Assembly: GCA_029876055.1 (NCBI GenBank) | Contig: CM056877.1 | Span: 2,542,001-2,606,000, forward strand | Reading direction: 5' to 3' | Source: Madurella fahalii | Lineage: Eukaryota; Ascomycota; Sordariomycetes; Sordariales | Length of the DNA stretch: 64,000 nucleotides | Shown: positions 30,780 through 41,780 of the stretch, one piece after another | Numbering within the stretch: position 1 is the first letter of the stretch | How the letters are laid out: every line of letters starts with the position of its first letter | Notes under the pieces: generated by a model | Told to the model about the DNA's origin: nothing | The model's input: the letters and a program-made list of their open reading frames with translations, nothing else | Database searches by the model: none | Program-made: the position numbers and the translations under genes

Positions 30780-31546
30780 TCAGATAGGCTTGATCTTGAA
30801 GTGCAGTGCAATGAGACTGAAAACAAGTGCCTTGAGGTCCTGAACGAGATAATAAAACACCCGTAGGCCCTCCGGATCCGCCGACTCGGTCACGTCGTTG
30901 ATGGAGCCAATCTTGGCAGTCTGTGCAGGGTTAGCGACGGACTAGCCACGGGAGGGCGAGCAAGACGCCTCATTTACCTCAAACGAGATGTGGTCGTTGC
31001 CCAGTCGGATCTCAAGCTCTTGCCTCCCGTCCTTATTCTTGGTGGGCCATTTCGCATCATCCTCCCTGTGGCTTATTAGCCCGGCGACTCCGACGTTGCC
31101 TGATCGGGAAGCCATACTTCATGATCTCGCTTTCTTTGACGATGCGCTTGATCTCATCGACAACAAGAGAGCTCACAAACACTATGGTTAAACCCATCCG
31201 TCAGTCGGCCAGCGGTGGAGATTGGGGCTTCGTCGGAAGGTAGGGTGCGGATCGTACTCTCTTTCCGGATCAAACTATCATTCCTGTAGTTCGAGTTGTT
31301 GGCATAACGCGCGGTTGCGCTACGGCCGTCTCCTACGACACGGAAGTCGAACTCTACGCGGCACGCAAATAGCGGTTAGCAAGGCAGGCGCCGGCTTTGG
31401 ATAATGACGAGACGCACCGAGAAACTCATGTCCAAAGCGGCCTTGATGGCCCGAACTGGCGATACATTAGCATAGACAGCACCATCATACGGTACGAGGA
31501 ATGCGTACTAGTATCGCAAGTAGAAGGGTTCGTTTGAGTGCGACAT
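30780..31546 (-). CDS. mago: Mago nashi, exon junction complex core
   Basis: Partner of Y14/RBM8A in the exon junction complex. The six-exon model is complement(30780..30920, 30978..31065, 31118..31181, 31258..31353, 31418..31455, 31509..31546), 154 aa. It reads MSHSNEPFYLRYYSGHQG, RFGHEFLEFDFRVVGDGR, ARYANNSNYRNDSLIRKE, RIVKESEIMKEDDAKWP, then ELEIRLGNDHISFETAKIG, ending LHFKIKPI. All are near-universal Mago sequence. Introns (53, 64, 76, 52 and 57 nt) have strong donors and branch sites. Two exons are only 38 nt long. Such intron density (five in 465 coding bases) is high next to its intron-poor neighbours. Confidence 0.97.
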
Positions 31547-32105
31547 TGCAGGCGGCGGGGGGTTTGAACTGAGCTACGGCGAGGCGAGAATTGGAACCCT
31601 CGCGACTCGAAGTCCTGTCGCATCTGGGGAAGCAAGCAGGGCAGTCGGCGACAGCGGGGCACAACCCCACCATACCCCTGCTGCCTGGTCTCGCACGTGA
31701 TTCTACCGCTTGCCGACAGCTGGCAGACAGGAGCTGTCCAAGGGCCCGTAATGCCACATCTCCCATGCACGCCTGGTCGTTCCGTGCCTTCGATATTATT
31801 GACCGACCGCATTGGGAGTGGCTCTTTTGGCTCTCACCACGAACTGCACTCCGCCAGGTGATGCTCCGCCCTCCCTCGCTGCTAGCGGCCACCAAGCAAC
31901 TCCTCGCCTGCGCGAGCCCCCTCTTGATCCGCCGCCCGAGTCCTCGCACTACTTCCATCAGGGGCACACTTGCATAGGCTGCAGGAGCTCGGGAGCCATC
32001 TATCCGCCCCTCAGCGAACTCTGCTCCAACACTAGCCATCTGCCGTCCGACCCTCTTCCACCACCGCCACCACAACGACCGGCTCGCTGCCGCACGCTGC
32101 CCAAC
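31547..32105. promoter_or_regulatory. divergent promoter Mago / beta-COP
   Basis: A 559-bp gap between divergent starts of two conserved housekeeping genes. Pyrimidine-rich sequence precedes the beta-COP ATG (CCACCACCGCCACCACAACG around 32062). No specific site was assigned. Confidence 0.45.
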
Positions 32106-35100
32106 ATGTCGTTCCTCGACAATGCCTACAGCCTGGTCAAGGACAGTGCCGTCGACGGCACCCCGACCCTGTCGGAGCTGCGGACCCAGCTCGAGAAGGG
32201 TACCGACGATACTAAGGTCGAAACTATGAAGCGCATCCTCACCATCATGCTCAACGGCGACCCGATGCCCCAATTGCTCATGCACATTATCCGATTCGTC
32301 ATGCCCTCCAAGTCCAAGCCTCTCAAGAAGCTCCTATACTTTTACTACGAGATCTGCCCCAAGCTTGACGCTCAGGGGAAGCTGAAGCAGGAGTTCATCT
32401 TAGTATGGTAAGGCGTCTCTTCCCCCTCCCCGCGGCGGTGCTTTGCTGTGTACTGACCGGCCGTCACAGTAATGGCATCCGAAACGACTTGCAACATCCG
32501 AACGAGTATATCCGGGGCAACACGTTGCGCTTCCTCTGCAAGCTTCGCGAACCCGAGCTGCTCGAGCCGCTCCTCTCTTCGGCGCGGTCCTGCCTCGAGC
32601 ACCGCCACGCCTATGTGCGGAAGAACGCTGTTTTCGCCGTCGCGTCCATTCACCAACACTCGCCCTCCCTGATTCCCGATGCCGCTGAGCTCATTGCTAC
32701 ATTCCTAGAGGGCGAGAGTGATCCTACCTGCAAGAGGAACGGGTTCGCTGCTCTGTCTAGCATTAGCCACGAAAAAGCGCTGGCGTACCTTAGCACTGTT
32801 TTCGACGGCATCCCCAACGCAGAGGAGCTCCTGCAGCTTGTTGAGCTCGAGTTCATCAGGAAGGATGCCGTCCAGAACTCGCAAAACAAGGCGCGCTACC
32901 TGCGCCTTATCTTCGACCTTCTCGAGGCGACAACGTCCACGGTTGTGTATGAGGCGGCGTCCTCGCTGACGGCGCTCACCAACAACCACGTCGCTGTCAA
33001 AGCCGCTGCGGGCAAGTTTATTGAGCTTGCGATCAAGGAAGCGGACAATAACGTTAAGCTCATCGTTTTGGACCGGGTCGACCAACTCCGCCAGCGGAAT
33101 GAGGGTATTTTGGATGACCTTATCATGGAAATTCTGCGCGTTCTTTCAAGCCCGGACATCGATGTGCGGAAGAAGGCGTTGGAAATTGCGCTGGAGATGG
33201 TGTCGAGCAAGAATGTCGAGGAGGTCGTCCTCTTGCTTAAGAAGGAGTTGTCCAAGACCGTCGACCAGGAATACGAGAAGAACAGCGAGTACCGCCAGCT
33301 CCTCATCCATTCGATCCATCAGTGCGCTGTCAAATTCTCCGAGGTGGCCGCCAGCGTGGTCCAGCTTCTCATGGACTTCATTGCCGATTTCAACAACGCC
33401 TCGGCTGTTGATGTCATCAACTTTGTCAAGGAGGTGGTCGAGAAGTTCCCCGCCCTGCGGCCAGCGATTGTGCAAAGGCTCGTCGACACTCTAAGGGAGG
33501 TTCGCGCTGGTAAGGTCTACCGCGGGATTTTGTGGATCGTGGGCGAGTACTCGCTTGAGGAGAAAGATATCCGAGACGCCTGGAAGGGTATCCGTGCCAG
33601 CTTGGGCGAGATCCCAATTTTAGCATCGGAACAGCGGTTGTTGGACAACATGGATAACGAAGAGGAGGACAAGGAACAGGATCAGGTCAACGGGCATTCC
33701 AAGCCCAAACCAGGAGGATCGCGGAAGGTTCTCGCCGACGGGACATACGCTACCGAGACTGCTCTCACTAGCCAGTCTGCCGCTGCTGCCAAGCTGGAAG
33801 CTGTGAAGGCGTCTCAGAAGCCCCCTCTCCGACAGCTTATCCTAGATGGCGACTACTATCTGGCAACCGTGCTCGCAGCGACTCTCACGAAGCTTGTCAT
33901 GCGCCACTCTGAGATCTCGTCTGAGGCGGCTCGCACTAACGCGCTTCGGGCCGAGGCCATGCTTATCATGATCTCCATCATCCGTGTTGGTCAGTCACAA
34001 TTTGTCAAGGCGCCTATTGACGAGGATTCCGTGGACCGCATCATGAGTTGTGTGCGCTCGCTTGCTGAATTTAAAGAGCACAAGGAGCTGGAGACCGTCT
34101 ATCTGGAGGACACAAGAAAAGCTTTCCGGGCGATGGTGCAGGTGGAAGAAAAGAAGCGCGAGGCCAAGGAGGCGTTTGAGAAGGCAAAGACTGCAGTCCA
34201 AGTTGATGATGTGGTTTCAATCCGCCAGCTCTCCAAGAAGAACGTCGGCGATGGTGCCGACTCGTTTGAGCTCGACCTCGAGCGGGCAACAGGCGGAGAC
34301 AGCAGCGCCGCAGAGGACCTATCCGGCAAGCTCAGTCGGGTTGTCCAGCTCACCGGCTTCTCAGACCCCGTCTACGCCGAGGCATACGTCAAGGTCCATC
34401 AGTTCGATATTATCCTCGACGTGCTGCTAGTCAACCAAACAACCGACACGCTACAGAACCTCTCGGTCGAGTTCGCCACGCTTGGCGATCTCAAAGTTGT
34501 GGAGCGACCGACGAGTCAGAACCTCGGTCCCCACGACTTCCACAACGTGCAGTGCACCATCAAGGTGTCGTCGACGGACACGGGCGTCATCTTTGGCAAC
34601 GTCGTGTACGAGGGCGCGCACTCGACTGACACACACGTCGTCATCCTCAACGACCTGCATGTCGACGTCCTGGACTACATCCAGCCCGCGACCTGCAGCG
34701 AGACGCAGTTCCGCACCATGTGGACCGAGTTTGAGTGGGAAAATAAGGTCAACATCAACAGCAAGGCCAAGTCGCTGCGCGACTTTTTGGACCAGCTCAT
34801 GGCTTGCACCAACATGAACTGCCTCACTCCCGAGGCCAGTCTCAAGGGAGACTGTCAGTTCTTGAGCGCGAACTTGTACGCCAGGAGCGTGTTTGGTAGG
34901 TTCCTTTTTTTTTTTTTTTTTTTTTTTATCCTTATTCCTCTTCGTTACTGGTTTTCTATTAGAACATGCGCCCATTGCTAACGAACCCGGAACAAACAGG
35001 CGAGGACGCTCTGGCCAACCTGAGCATCGAAAAGGAAGGCGACGACGGCCCCATCACCGGCTTCCTTAGGATACGCAGCAGGTCGCAAGGCCTGGCCTTG

Positions 35101-35148
35101 AGCTTGGGTTCGCTCAAGGGACTGAGCAAGATTGGCACAGCTGCTTAG
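32106..35148 (+). CDS. SEC26: coatomer beta subunit (beta-COP)
   Basis: Beta-COP of the COPI vesicle coat, acting in Golgi-to-ER retrieval. The model is join(32106..32407, 32470..34895, 35000..35148), 958 aa. The N-terminus (MSFLDNAYSLVKDS) leads into the adaptin-like HEAT solenoid: RTQLEKGTDDTKVETMKRIL, CNGIRNDLQHPNEYIRGNTL, HRHAYVRKNAVFAV. A charged linker near residues 490-520 follows. The C-terminal appendage includes QFDIILDVLLVNQTTDTL and TEFEWENKVNINSK. The 62-nt first intron restores LVCNGIRND. The 104-nt second intron contains a (T)23 tract and joins SVFG to EDALANLSIEKEG. Length matches known beta-COP proteins. Confidence 0.97.
34905..34927 (+). repeat. (T)23 run inside the second beta-COP intron
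   Basis: Twenty-three consecutive T a few bases after the GTAGGT donor of the 104-nt intron (34896-34999). A tract of this size is likely to vary between isolates. Confidence 0.9.
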
Positions 35149-36766
35149 GGAGGGTTGAGAGTGCATGCGACAAAGGCACAAGCCCTCGGGCATCCGCGCG
35201 GAGACTGCGGGTCAACGTCTTGGAGCTCGGGATTGAACGTCCCTAATGAAGGTCGGGTGAAACCAGACTCGGGAAGTGCAAAGTCTGTGATGTATTGAAC
35301 CAGTGCTCCAACGAGAGGGGATGCTCAGCCTGGGTCCGGGTATGTAGGTGGCGATAGTGCTGGGAGTTTTGGGTGCGGCGGGGGAAAGAGTCCAGAAAAA
35401 AGCGCTCTAGCTTGGTTGGTTGTGACAGGGTTTCCAAAAAAAGGGCCATGCCACGCACGAATGCTTAGACCTAACTAGGAAGCTTGTTGGGTTGAGAGTT
35501 CATCTAGATGAAGACGAGGATGCAGTGGAATATCAAACCTCCCTTTTCTTAACACACTACTTTTTGCTTGGTTAAGAGGTTGTTAAAAATTGGGCATTCC
35601 AGCTATCTTTACCCTACTACACTATGCCGCCCCGCCGCAGTTTCTCCCCTATTCGAAATTAAAGTTTTATATGCCCTGTCACAGGGAAAATGCCGGGCGC
35701 CATCCTGCCTGTTTGTGTTGAATATCTCCCGTAGCTTCGATGCTTTGCACCCTCATCTTCTGGGGAATATAAGCAAAGAATGCGGCATCGGGACGCGGCT
35801 GTGTAGGTTGGATGTGGTTGAGAGAGGTGTGAAAAGTGAACGAAAGGGAAAAAGACGACAGAGGAGAAGGCATGATGTGAGATGACATGAACTGAGGTAT
35901 CCTCCCTATTCATCCTCCCAATCCCTCAACTCCGAGAGCAGTAGTAGTAGCAGTTTGCGAATGAACTCAGCCGGCCGTAACGAAATGAGAAAAGGCAAAC
36001 CGGGATATAACCGCGCCGAAAAATGGGGGGTATGTTGGAAAACACCACAATACAGATCAAGATGGATAACAAGGGAGAAAGGTAATTGGTTGCAGGTGGT
36101 TTGTTGTAGCGAAGTGATAAGCGATCATAGTCGGGGAAGATAGAGGCTGTCCATCTGATAGGATCTTACGGGGGGGGGGGGGGGGGGGGTGTTAAGTTAG
36201 CCCGCTTCAGGGTGCGGAGTGGATGATGTTTATTGGTCGTTGTCTGGAGTCGCTGGACTTCTCGTGCCGTGGCAGCTGGCACGGTTGCAGCCGTCGTGCG
36301 ATTAGGCAATGAAGCCCGCGAGCACCCAGGCGTGTTGAATGCTGTAGTAGTCCGGTTCTCCAACATGAGGTTCTCGATGGTGAGCTTGTTGACGGCGAGT
36401 CCCTGTGGCAGGAGTGCGCTGGTCTCTCGTGTACGTGAAGCACATAAAACGCCGGGCCTGCCCCATATCTGCCGAGAGTAAGGAGGCGCCATCGTTCTCG
36501 GCTTGAGTACCTTCGGAAGACCGCTCATGGTTTGGCCCGTCTGCTGTGCGAGTAGCGGCAAGAGCCGGGCTCAATTGGGCAAGGCTGCCGGTGCGGGATA
36601 CAGGCAAGGGAAGTGAAGTGGTTGGTGATGCAGCCCTGTAGGGCACGTCAACAATGGCGCCAGCAATTGCGTCAACCTGGACGTTAACAGGGACGACAGC
36701 AGCCGCATCTAAGACAGGGGGGTATGGCCGGGACCGCCCGTCGTCTGCTGCCGGTGAGCGGCCTCC
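35149..36766. other. 1.6-kb convergent intergenic region
   Basis: Lies between the beta-COP stop and the stop of the ubiquitin-domain gene. It contains a (G)20 run. An open frame on the minus strand continues in frame from just after the ubiquitin-domain gene's TAG (36766) to about 36302. No confident gene was recognised. Confidence 0.45.
36170..36189 (+). repeat. (G)20 mononucleotide run
   Basis: Twenty consecutive G following ATCTTAC. It lies in a gene-free region. Assembly accuracy across it is doubtful. Confidence 0.9.
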
Positions 36767-38011
36767 CTAGCGGTTGAACACCAAGGCATTGACGACGTGC
36801 CCTTGCTTCCAACCCTGCGCTAACAGGGGGGACCCCTCTTTAAGGATCTTGCCCATATAGGCGATGCGTATTTTCTTGCTGGAATGTAGCTAAAAAATAG
36901 TAAGCGGAAACGTGCTTTTGTGTAGAGTAAGTAGGAGGAATATCCCGGAGCAGCCTCTCACCTGCGCTTCCTCTGCTATGAGCCTTGCAATGCTGCGAAC
37001 GGTGTCGGCCTTGTCCACCGCAACATTGACGTCCCGCGACCCATCGCTCAGTCTTGCTTTGATTGTTATCTGATCCCGGATGTCGACGACAGCCTTGCCC
37101 TTCTCCTCGCGCCGCCTTTCAGCCTCTTCGTCGGCGTACTCTCTCTCCTCAGCCATCTCCTCGCCGCCTGTAAGATCCGTCTTTGCATCGTCAAGGTCGT
37201 CATCTTCATTCGAGCCGGGCTTCCATACCAAATTCAGAGGGTCTGACACAATCGGATGAGGAAGCTGGTAGTAGTTCCCGAAGGCATCATACGCTCCGTT
37301 GTACAGGTCCCCAGTGGGCAGGGTGATGTCGGCCGCGTCAAGAATACTCTGCGCTGTCGCCAGAGCTATTGCGGGGTCGTCCTCACTCGGCCCATCATCC
37401 TCGCTCACTCTCCGGGTCAGGCCGTTGCGTGCAGCTTCGTCGGCGACCCAGAGGATCTCAAGCGCGGCGTGCAAAGTCTGCCATATTTCCTGCCTCCCCG
37501 TAACTCGCGTGTCGAAAAACTCGGCCCTCTCCCGCCGGAGCGCCGCACGGGTCCATTGCCGGTCGTGACTGGTCCATTCATGCCGTCGAAGAGGTCTATT
37601 AATGTGCTGTGCCAGGGGCTGCTGGCTGTGTCTACGGCGGCGACGCGATGCGGAACTGGGCTCGTCGTTCCCCGTCTGAGATGCCGATGCGCCGCCCGCC
37701 TGGGCGGCTTCGTTAATTGCTCGGGCGGAGCCAGACGCAGCGCCGCCCGAGTAAGGGGAGTTCGGGTCCCCGTCACGAGAGAGGCAGCAGCCCTAATGAA
37801 GACGATTAGCACCTCGGAGATCCACGGACGGCCGACTTATTGGTCCCAAGAACCGGCGCAGAATCGAATGGAGAACCGCCAGCAGGGAGAGACAGGACAA
37901 ACAATCAAGCAATTGCCAGGAAAGCATTTGAGCTCAGTCATACTCCAGATAGGGGATGGGAGAAAACGCTTTAGGAAGAAGGGGAAAAAGCCAGGGAGAC
38001 GATCATACCAT
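36767..38011 (-). CDS. UBTD-like ubiquitin-domain protein with ATG-only first exon
   Basis: Resembles UBTD1/2 (DC-UbP): an N-terminal binding domain and a C-terminal ubiquitin-like fold. The model is complement(36767..36889, 36962..37792, 38009..38011), 318 aa. Exon 1 codes only the initiator ATG (CAATG|gtatga). A 216-nt intron follows, ending GCTAAT...cattag. The protein then starts MGCCLSRDGDPNSPYSG. Gly2 with Cys3/Cys4 suggests N-myristoylation and palmitoylation, hence membrane attachment (inference). Next are LRRHEWTSHDRQWTRA, the FFDTRVTGRQEIWQTLHAAL domain, a Glu/Lys-rich linker and the ubiquitin-like end (ITIKARLSDGSRDVNV, KKIRIAYMGKILKEG, HVVNALVF). Splicing at 36890-36961 is clear. 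Confidence 0.85.
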
Positions 38012-39248
38012 TGCGTTGAGCTGGGCGCGATGCTGACTATAGAGACGTCTCGGCGCTCGATTTCGCACCCGTCTGGCCGCTCGATCCAGCCGCCTTGAGA
38101 ACTAGTTCATGACGACAGTAAAGAGAAATAAACTCGCGGAGGCTGGATCTTGCAACGTCCGGTTTGTTAAAGGTCTTGTGCGGCGTCGTCCTGGACCTGG
38201 TGACCGTTTCCCCCACAGTCGACGACCCCCGCCTTAGAGTTAGCGTGCGTAAGGGCAGAATTGGTGCGGAGAAACGCGGTGCGGCAGCTGAGGCGAAATG
38301 CTGTTGTTGAGGTCGCCTTTTTGGGCTCAGCGATAAAGCCCCTCCGCCGGCGGGACACGGCAGGCAAGCTAAGCGGCAGGCCGCGTGCTAAATGTGAGGG
38401 TTGGGCGTGTGAAGCCCCGGTGTGTTTGTTGCTCCCGGTCGTAAGCTTTGAGCATGAACCCCACCAGCCCAGGGCAAGCCGTTCTCCGCTTGGCTAGACC
38501 ACCGTTTGCGGGCCGAGAGTAGGTACCTGTACCCTCTGTCCGGCTCGGGACAGAGATGCCGAGCGGTTTCTAAAAGAGAAGGACGATCGCAGAGATGCTA
38601 CGGCACCGAACAGCAGCCACGAGAAAAACCGCGGCCTCCACAAGTAGGGCTAGCGCTCCGACTGCTGGTAGTGAAGAAAAGAACAAGAGATCGATCTCTT
38701 GTGGCTTTCTACACCGGCGCCGGAACTACCTAGACACGAGCAGATGACGTTGCAGGGCTGGCTCCGAATGCAAACGGACGAATCCGGACGCTGCCAAGCA
38801 TCTCGCTGTTGGCAGGCAGCTGAAGCCGTCCAGGGGAGGCCCATGCAGGGTCGCAGCGGGGACGGTGAAACTACCATCACTTGCAGCAATCCAATGCCCA
38901 ATCATTGCATGATGCCGGTTAGCTCAAGATGAGCACACAGCTCAACTATGCAGTTCACATTGTGTCTGTGGAATGGTGAACCCGGTGTTATTGTCACAGA
39001 TTGCTCTCTATCGTACTGTGTAACCCGGAAATGGGTGTTGCAGGGCTGCAAGCCACAGTTACTTAGGTCAGCACAGCATGCTGTGAGGGCTGACTACTGT
39101 AACACGGCAAGCATGCAAGACGACTCCGGCGGCCTTGACAATCCGAGTTCGCATGGCCACTGCCGGTACGCTTTCCGCAACTGTTATCAATTTGCTACAA
39201 TGCTGACGGCAACTCGCCTCCCGAGCCAACCATGTCTTGCGTACATCC
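38012..39248. other. 1.2-kb intergenic region, no gene seen
   Basis: Promoter of the ubiquitin-domain gene and 3' flank of the DIM-5 gene, both on the minus strand. Open frames here are short and lack family resemblance. Confidence 0.45.
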
Positions 39249-40314
39249 TCACCACAAGAATCCCCTACACTGTTTGGTTCCGCACAAGCACTTAGTCATA
39301 TCCTTTATCTTTGACGGGTCGTTCGCGTCGTTCTCCGCCTCCTCCAGCCCGTCCACATAGTCAAAAGTCAGCTCCTCCCACGCTGGGATGTCCCGAATCG
39401 CAAAGAGCGCTAGATCGTGGATGTGCTTGTCGGCGTGATCGCCAACGCGCGCAAAGATGCGCATGTTTGGGTCGCAACTGTGGTTTATGAAACGCGTCGG
39501 CCCGCTCATCCATTCACCGTCCACCTCGAGCGGCGCCGCCGCCAGCAGCGGATCGAGCGAGTCGGGGTCCGAGAACTTGTCCAGTGCAAAGAGGTAGAGG
39601 TCCTTGCGCTGCGAAATCTTGGATTCGCGGCGCCTCCTGTCCGCCTCTTTGCTCGTTATGATCTCGCCGAGGTACTTATCCACAAACTGGCCCGTCTTGA
39701 TATCAACGGGGCATCTCACGCCCCAACCTCGGTCCTCAGTCCGGAAGATCTGCAGTGGCACCGTGCGGCCTCGCTCCACCACCCTGTTTGGGCATTGCAG
39801 CGAGCAATTGCAGCCGTCATGGCACTCGTAGATGGGCTCGCGGCTCTGGAGAATCCTGCTTCTTAACAAGCCCGCCTTGGCCCCGCTCGAGTGGTATGCA
39901 AAGCGCTTGCGCCGCGGCCGAGCATCCAATCCGTCGGCGTCGTCCTCGTCGCTATCGGGGGCCATCTCGTCCAGGCAGTGGCACGTGCTGTACATGCAGT
40001 CCTCGTCCTCGGCGCAGTCACAACCCGTCCGGAAGGAATCCTCAGCCACGGGGACGTCCTCAGCGATCATAGAATGGTCGATGAAGCGAAAGTCTGGGTT
40101 CAGGACTTCCTTGTCATGTTCGTTGACAATCGTAATTGGTATCGTGGAATGGGTCGCAAACGAACGGATCTGGCACCAGTGACAGTTGTCCTTCTCTTTA
40201 GGGCTAACCTAAGAGGAAAGGGTCAGACACCGACAGCAGCAGAACGAGCTGCATATCCTACCATACCTCTGGCCGGCCATGGTTGAAGAAATGGTTCGAA
40301 GTAGCGGCTTCCAT
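39249..40314 (-). CDS. dim-5: histone H3 lysine-9 methyltransferase DIM-5/Clr4 (KMT1)
   Basis: Trimethylates H3K9, marking heterochromatin and, in Neurospora, directing DNA methylation of RIP-mutated DNA. The model is complement(39249..40208, 40267..40314), 335 aa. Exon 1 encodes MEATSNHFFNHGRPE-type sequence (MEAATSNHFFNHGRPE) joined through a 58-nt intron to VSPKEKDNCHWCQIRSF. Pre-SET cysteines (GCDCAEDEDCMYSTCHC, YECHDGCNCSLQCPN), SET motifs (RGWGV, RFINHSCDPN, ELTFDY) and the post-SET zinc site (CLCGTKQCRGFLW) are all present. No chromodomain is seen, as in DIM-5 and unlike Clr4. The identification is very strong. Confidence 0.96.
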
Positions 40315-41780
40315 TTGGTCCCAAACCAGCACTCGATATACGCCGAGAGCTGCAGTCAGGTAGTGGGCATGCACCACAGAAAAGACCCAGCAACTATTAG
40401 AAATGTTGTGGAGAACCCAAACTTGCGCCTGTAGATTCCGAGCCAATGAGGAGAGAACGGGGCCTACAAGTCGTTTTGTTTCGCGATGAACCTCGGGAAG
40501 CAGGTCCTGGCTCGGTGAAAACGCGTCGTTTGTTGAAAGAACGCGACCCGCTAGCAGGGATTGTAATTGATTGCGGAGATCTATGGGGGTGTGTGCACTG
40601 TGCACACAGCAGCTCAGTAGGCCCAAGCTCAGCAGCAAACTGAGCAGACCGTTAAGGCACCTAAACTAGGGTACTTATTTAACCCGCTTCTTTCTGTTTA
40701 CTTTCTCTGGGCTCTTGTACTCGCACGCAAGACCCGCGCTGCGCTCCGCGTCGCTACATGTAACGACTCCTAATACATTTGTACCCATTCATGAGTCTGT
40801 TACCCTACTTCTACCGCTCAAACAACTCAGCAACATCGGTCTCGCCCTATCTCTCGCAGTCCCAACATGGGTCCATACTGGCAGCGGATTCGTATTCTTC
40901 TGATATATACACTTGTAGCCTCTAAACACCGCTCGGCAACAGGAGTCCCAAATATACTTAAATCCCTCCGTGGTCGACATCGTGATGCAAGGCCGTTTGT
41001 CCACAGGCCCATCCCAATCCTGACGTTGGCCTCACTGCTAAAGACGACGTGAAGCATTTTTGCGTTTGTTTCTGCAGCCTAAAGGAAGCTTCGGTTTCTG
41101 GACGCTATCATAGATTATCTTCTCCTTACTTCTACGGTCGGGTCCGCTGGGAAGCTTCATGATGCCCCTCCGCCGTCTACGAGAGTCATCACCACCTCGA
41201 TGCAGCAGCGGGACATAACACTCCCTCCTACCAATTACTTTCCGGATTAGGCCCGTTCGACGCATCCCATGCTGCGCACGTAACTTATTATTGTCACAAG
41301 TAAAGGGAAGGAATATTACGAATCAACAGTCAACCAGCAGTTCTGCCCTGAAACGGGCCGTGGACAAGCGTATTGTTCAAAAGCCGTTGTCGACGCGATG
41401 GTTCCATCTAGACAAGGTAATCAAGATCCGAAGCTGGCGAACCTCGAAACGGCCGCGGTAGCTTATAGTGGCTGGGCAGATTGTGAATGGAGAAAGAGGG
41501 CCTTGCCTCCCTCATTGGTGACTGCCCGATAAATATGTGTTCTCGGACTTCATCCTTCTCTCATGCACTTGTAACGATAACGTGTACCAATTGCTGACCC
41601 GATTTCAACTTCACTTTTAGCAGGCCGCTAATCTTGTGTCATTTTGCGGAATGTTCCTAGTTTCTGACGTTTGCTCGCAGCAGTTATTCAGGTCATGGGC
41701 TCCAGCGGCAGAGAATTGACCGGTCCCCCCACCCCAAACCTTGAACCCCTCAAAACCAGAGAGGCTTAACTTGTTTTCTC
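40315..41780. other. 1.5-kb intergenic region, no gene seen
   Basis: Promoter of DIM-5 and 3' flank of the LtnD-like gene. No ORF here resembles a known protein. It separates the housekeeping block from the putative sugar-catabolism cluster. Confidence 0.45.

Noticed and set aside
37256..38098. 280-codon + strand ORF
   Set aside because: Antisense to the ubiquitin-domain gene and its first intron; no protein features.
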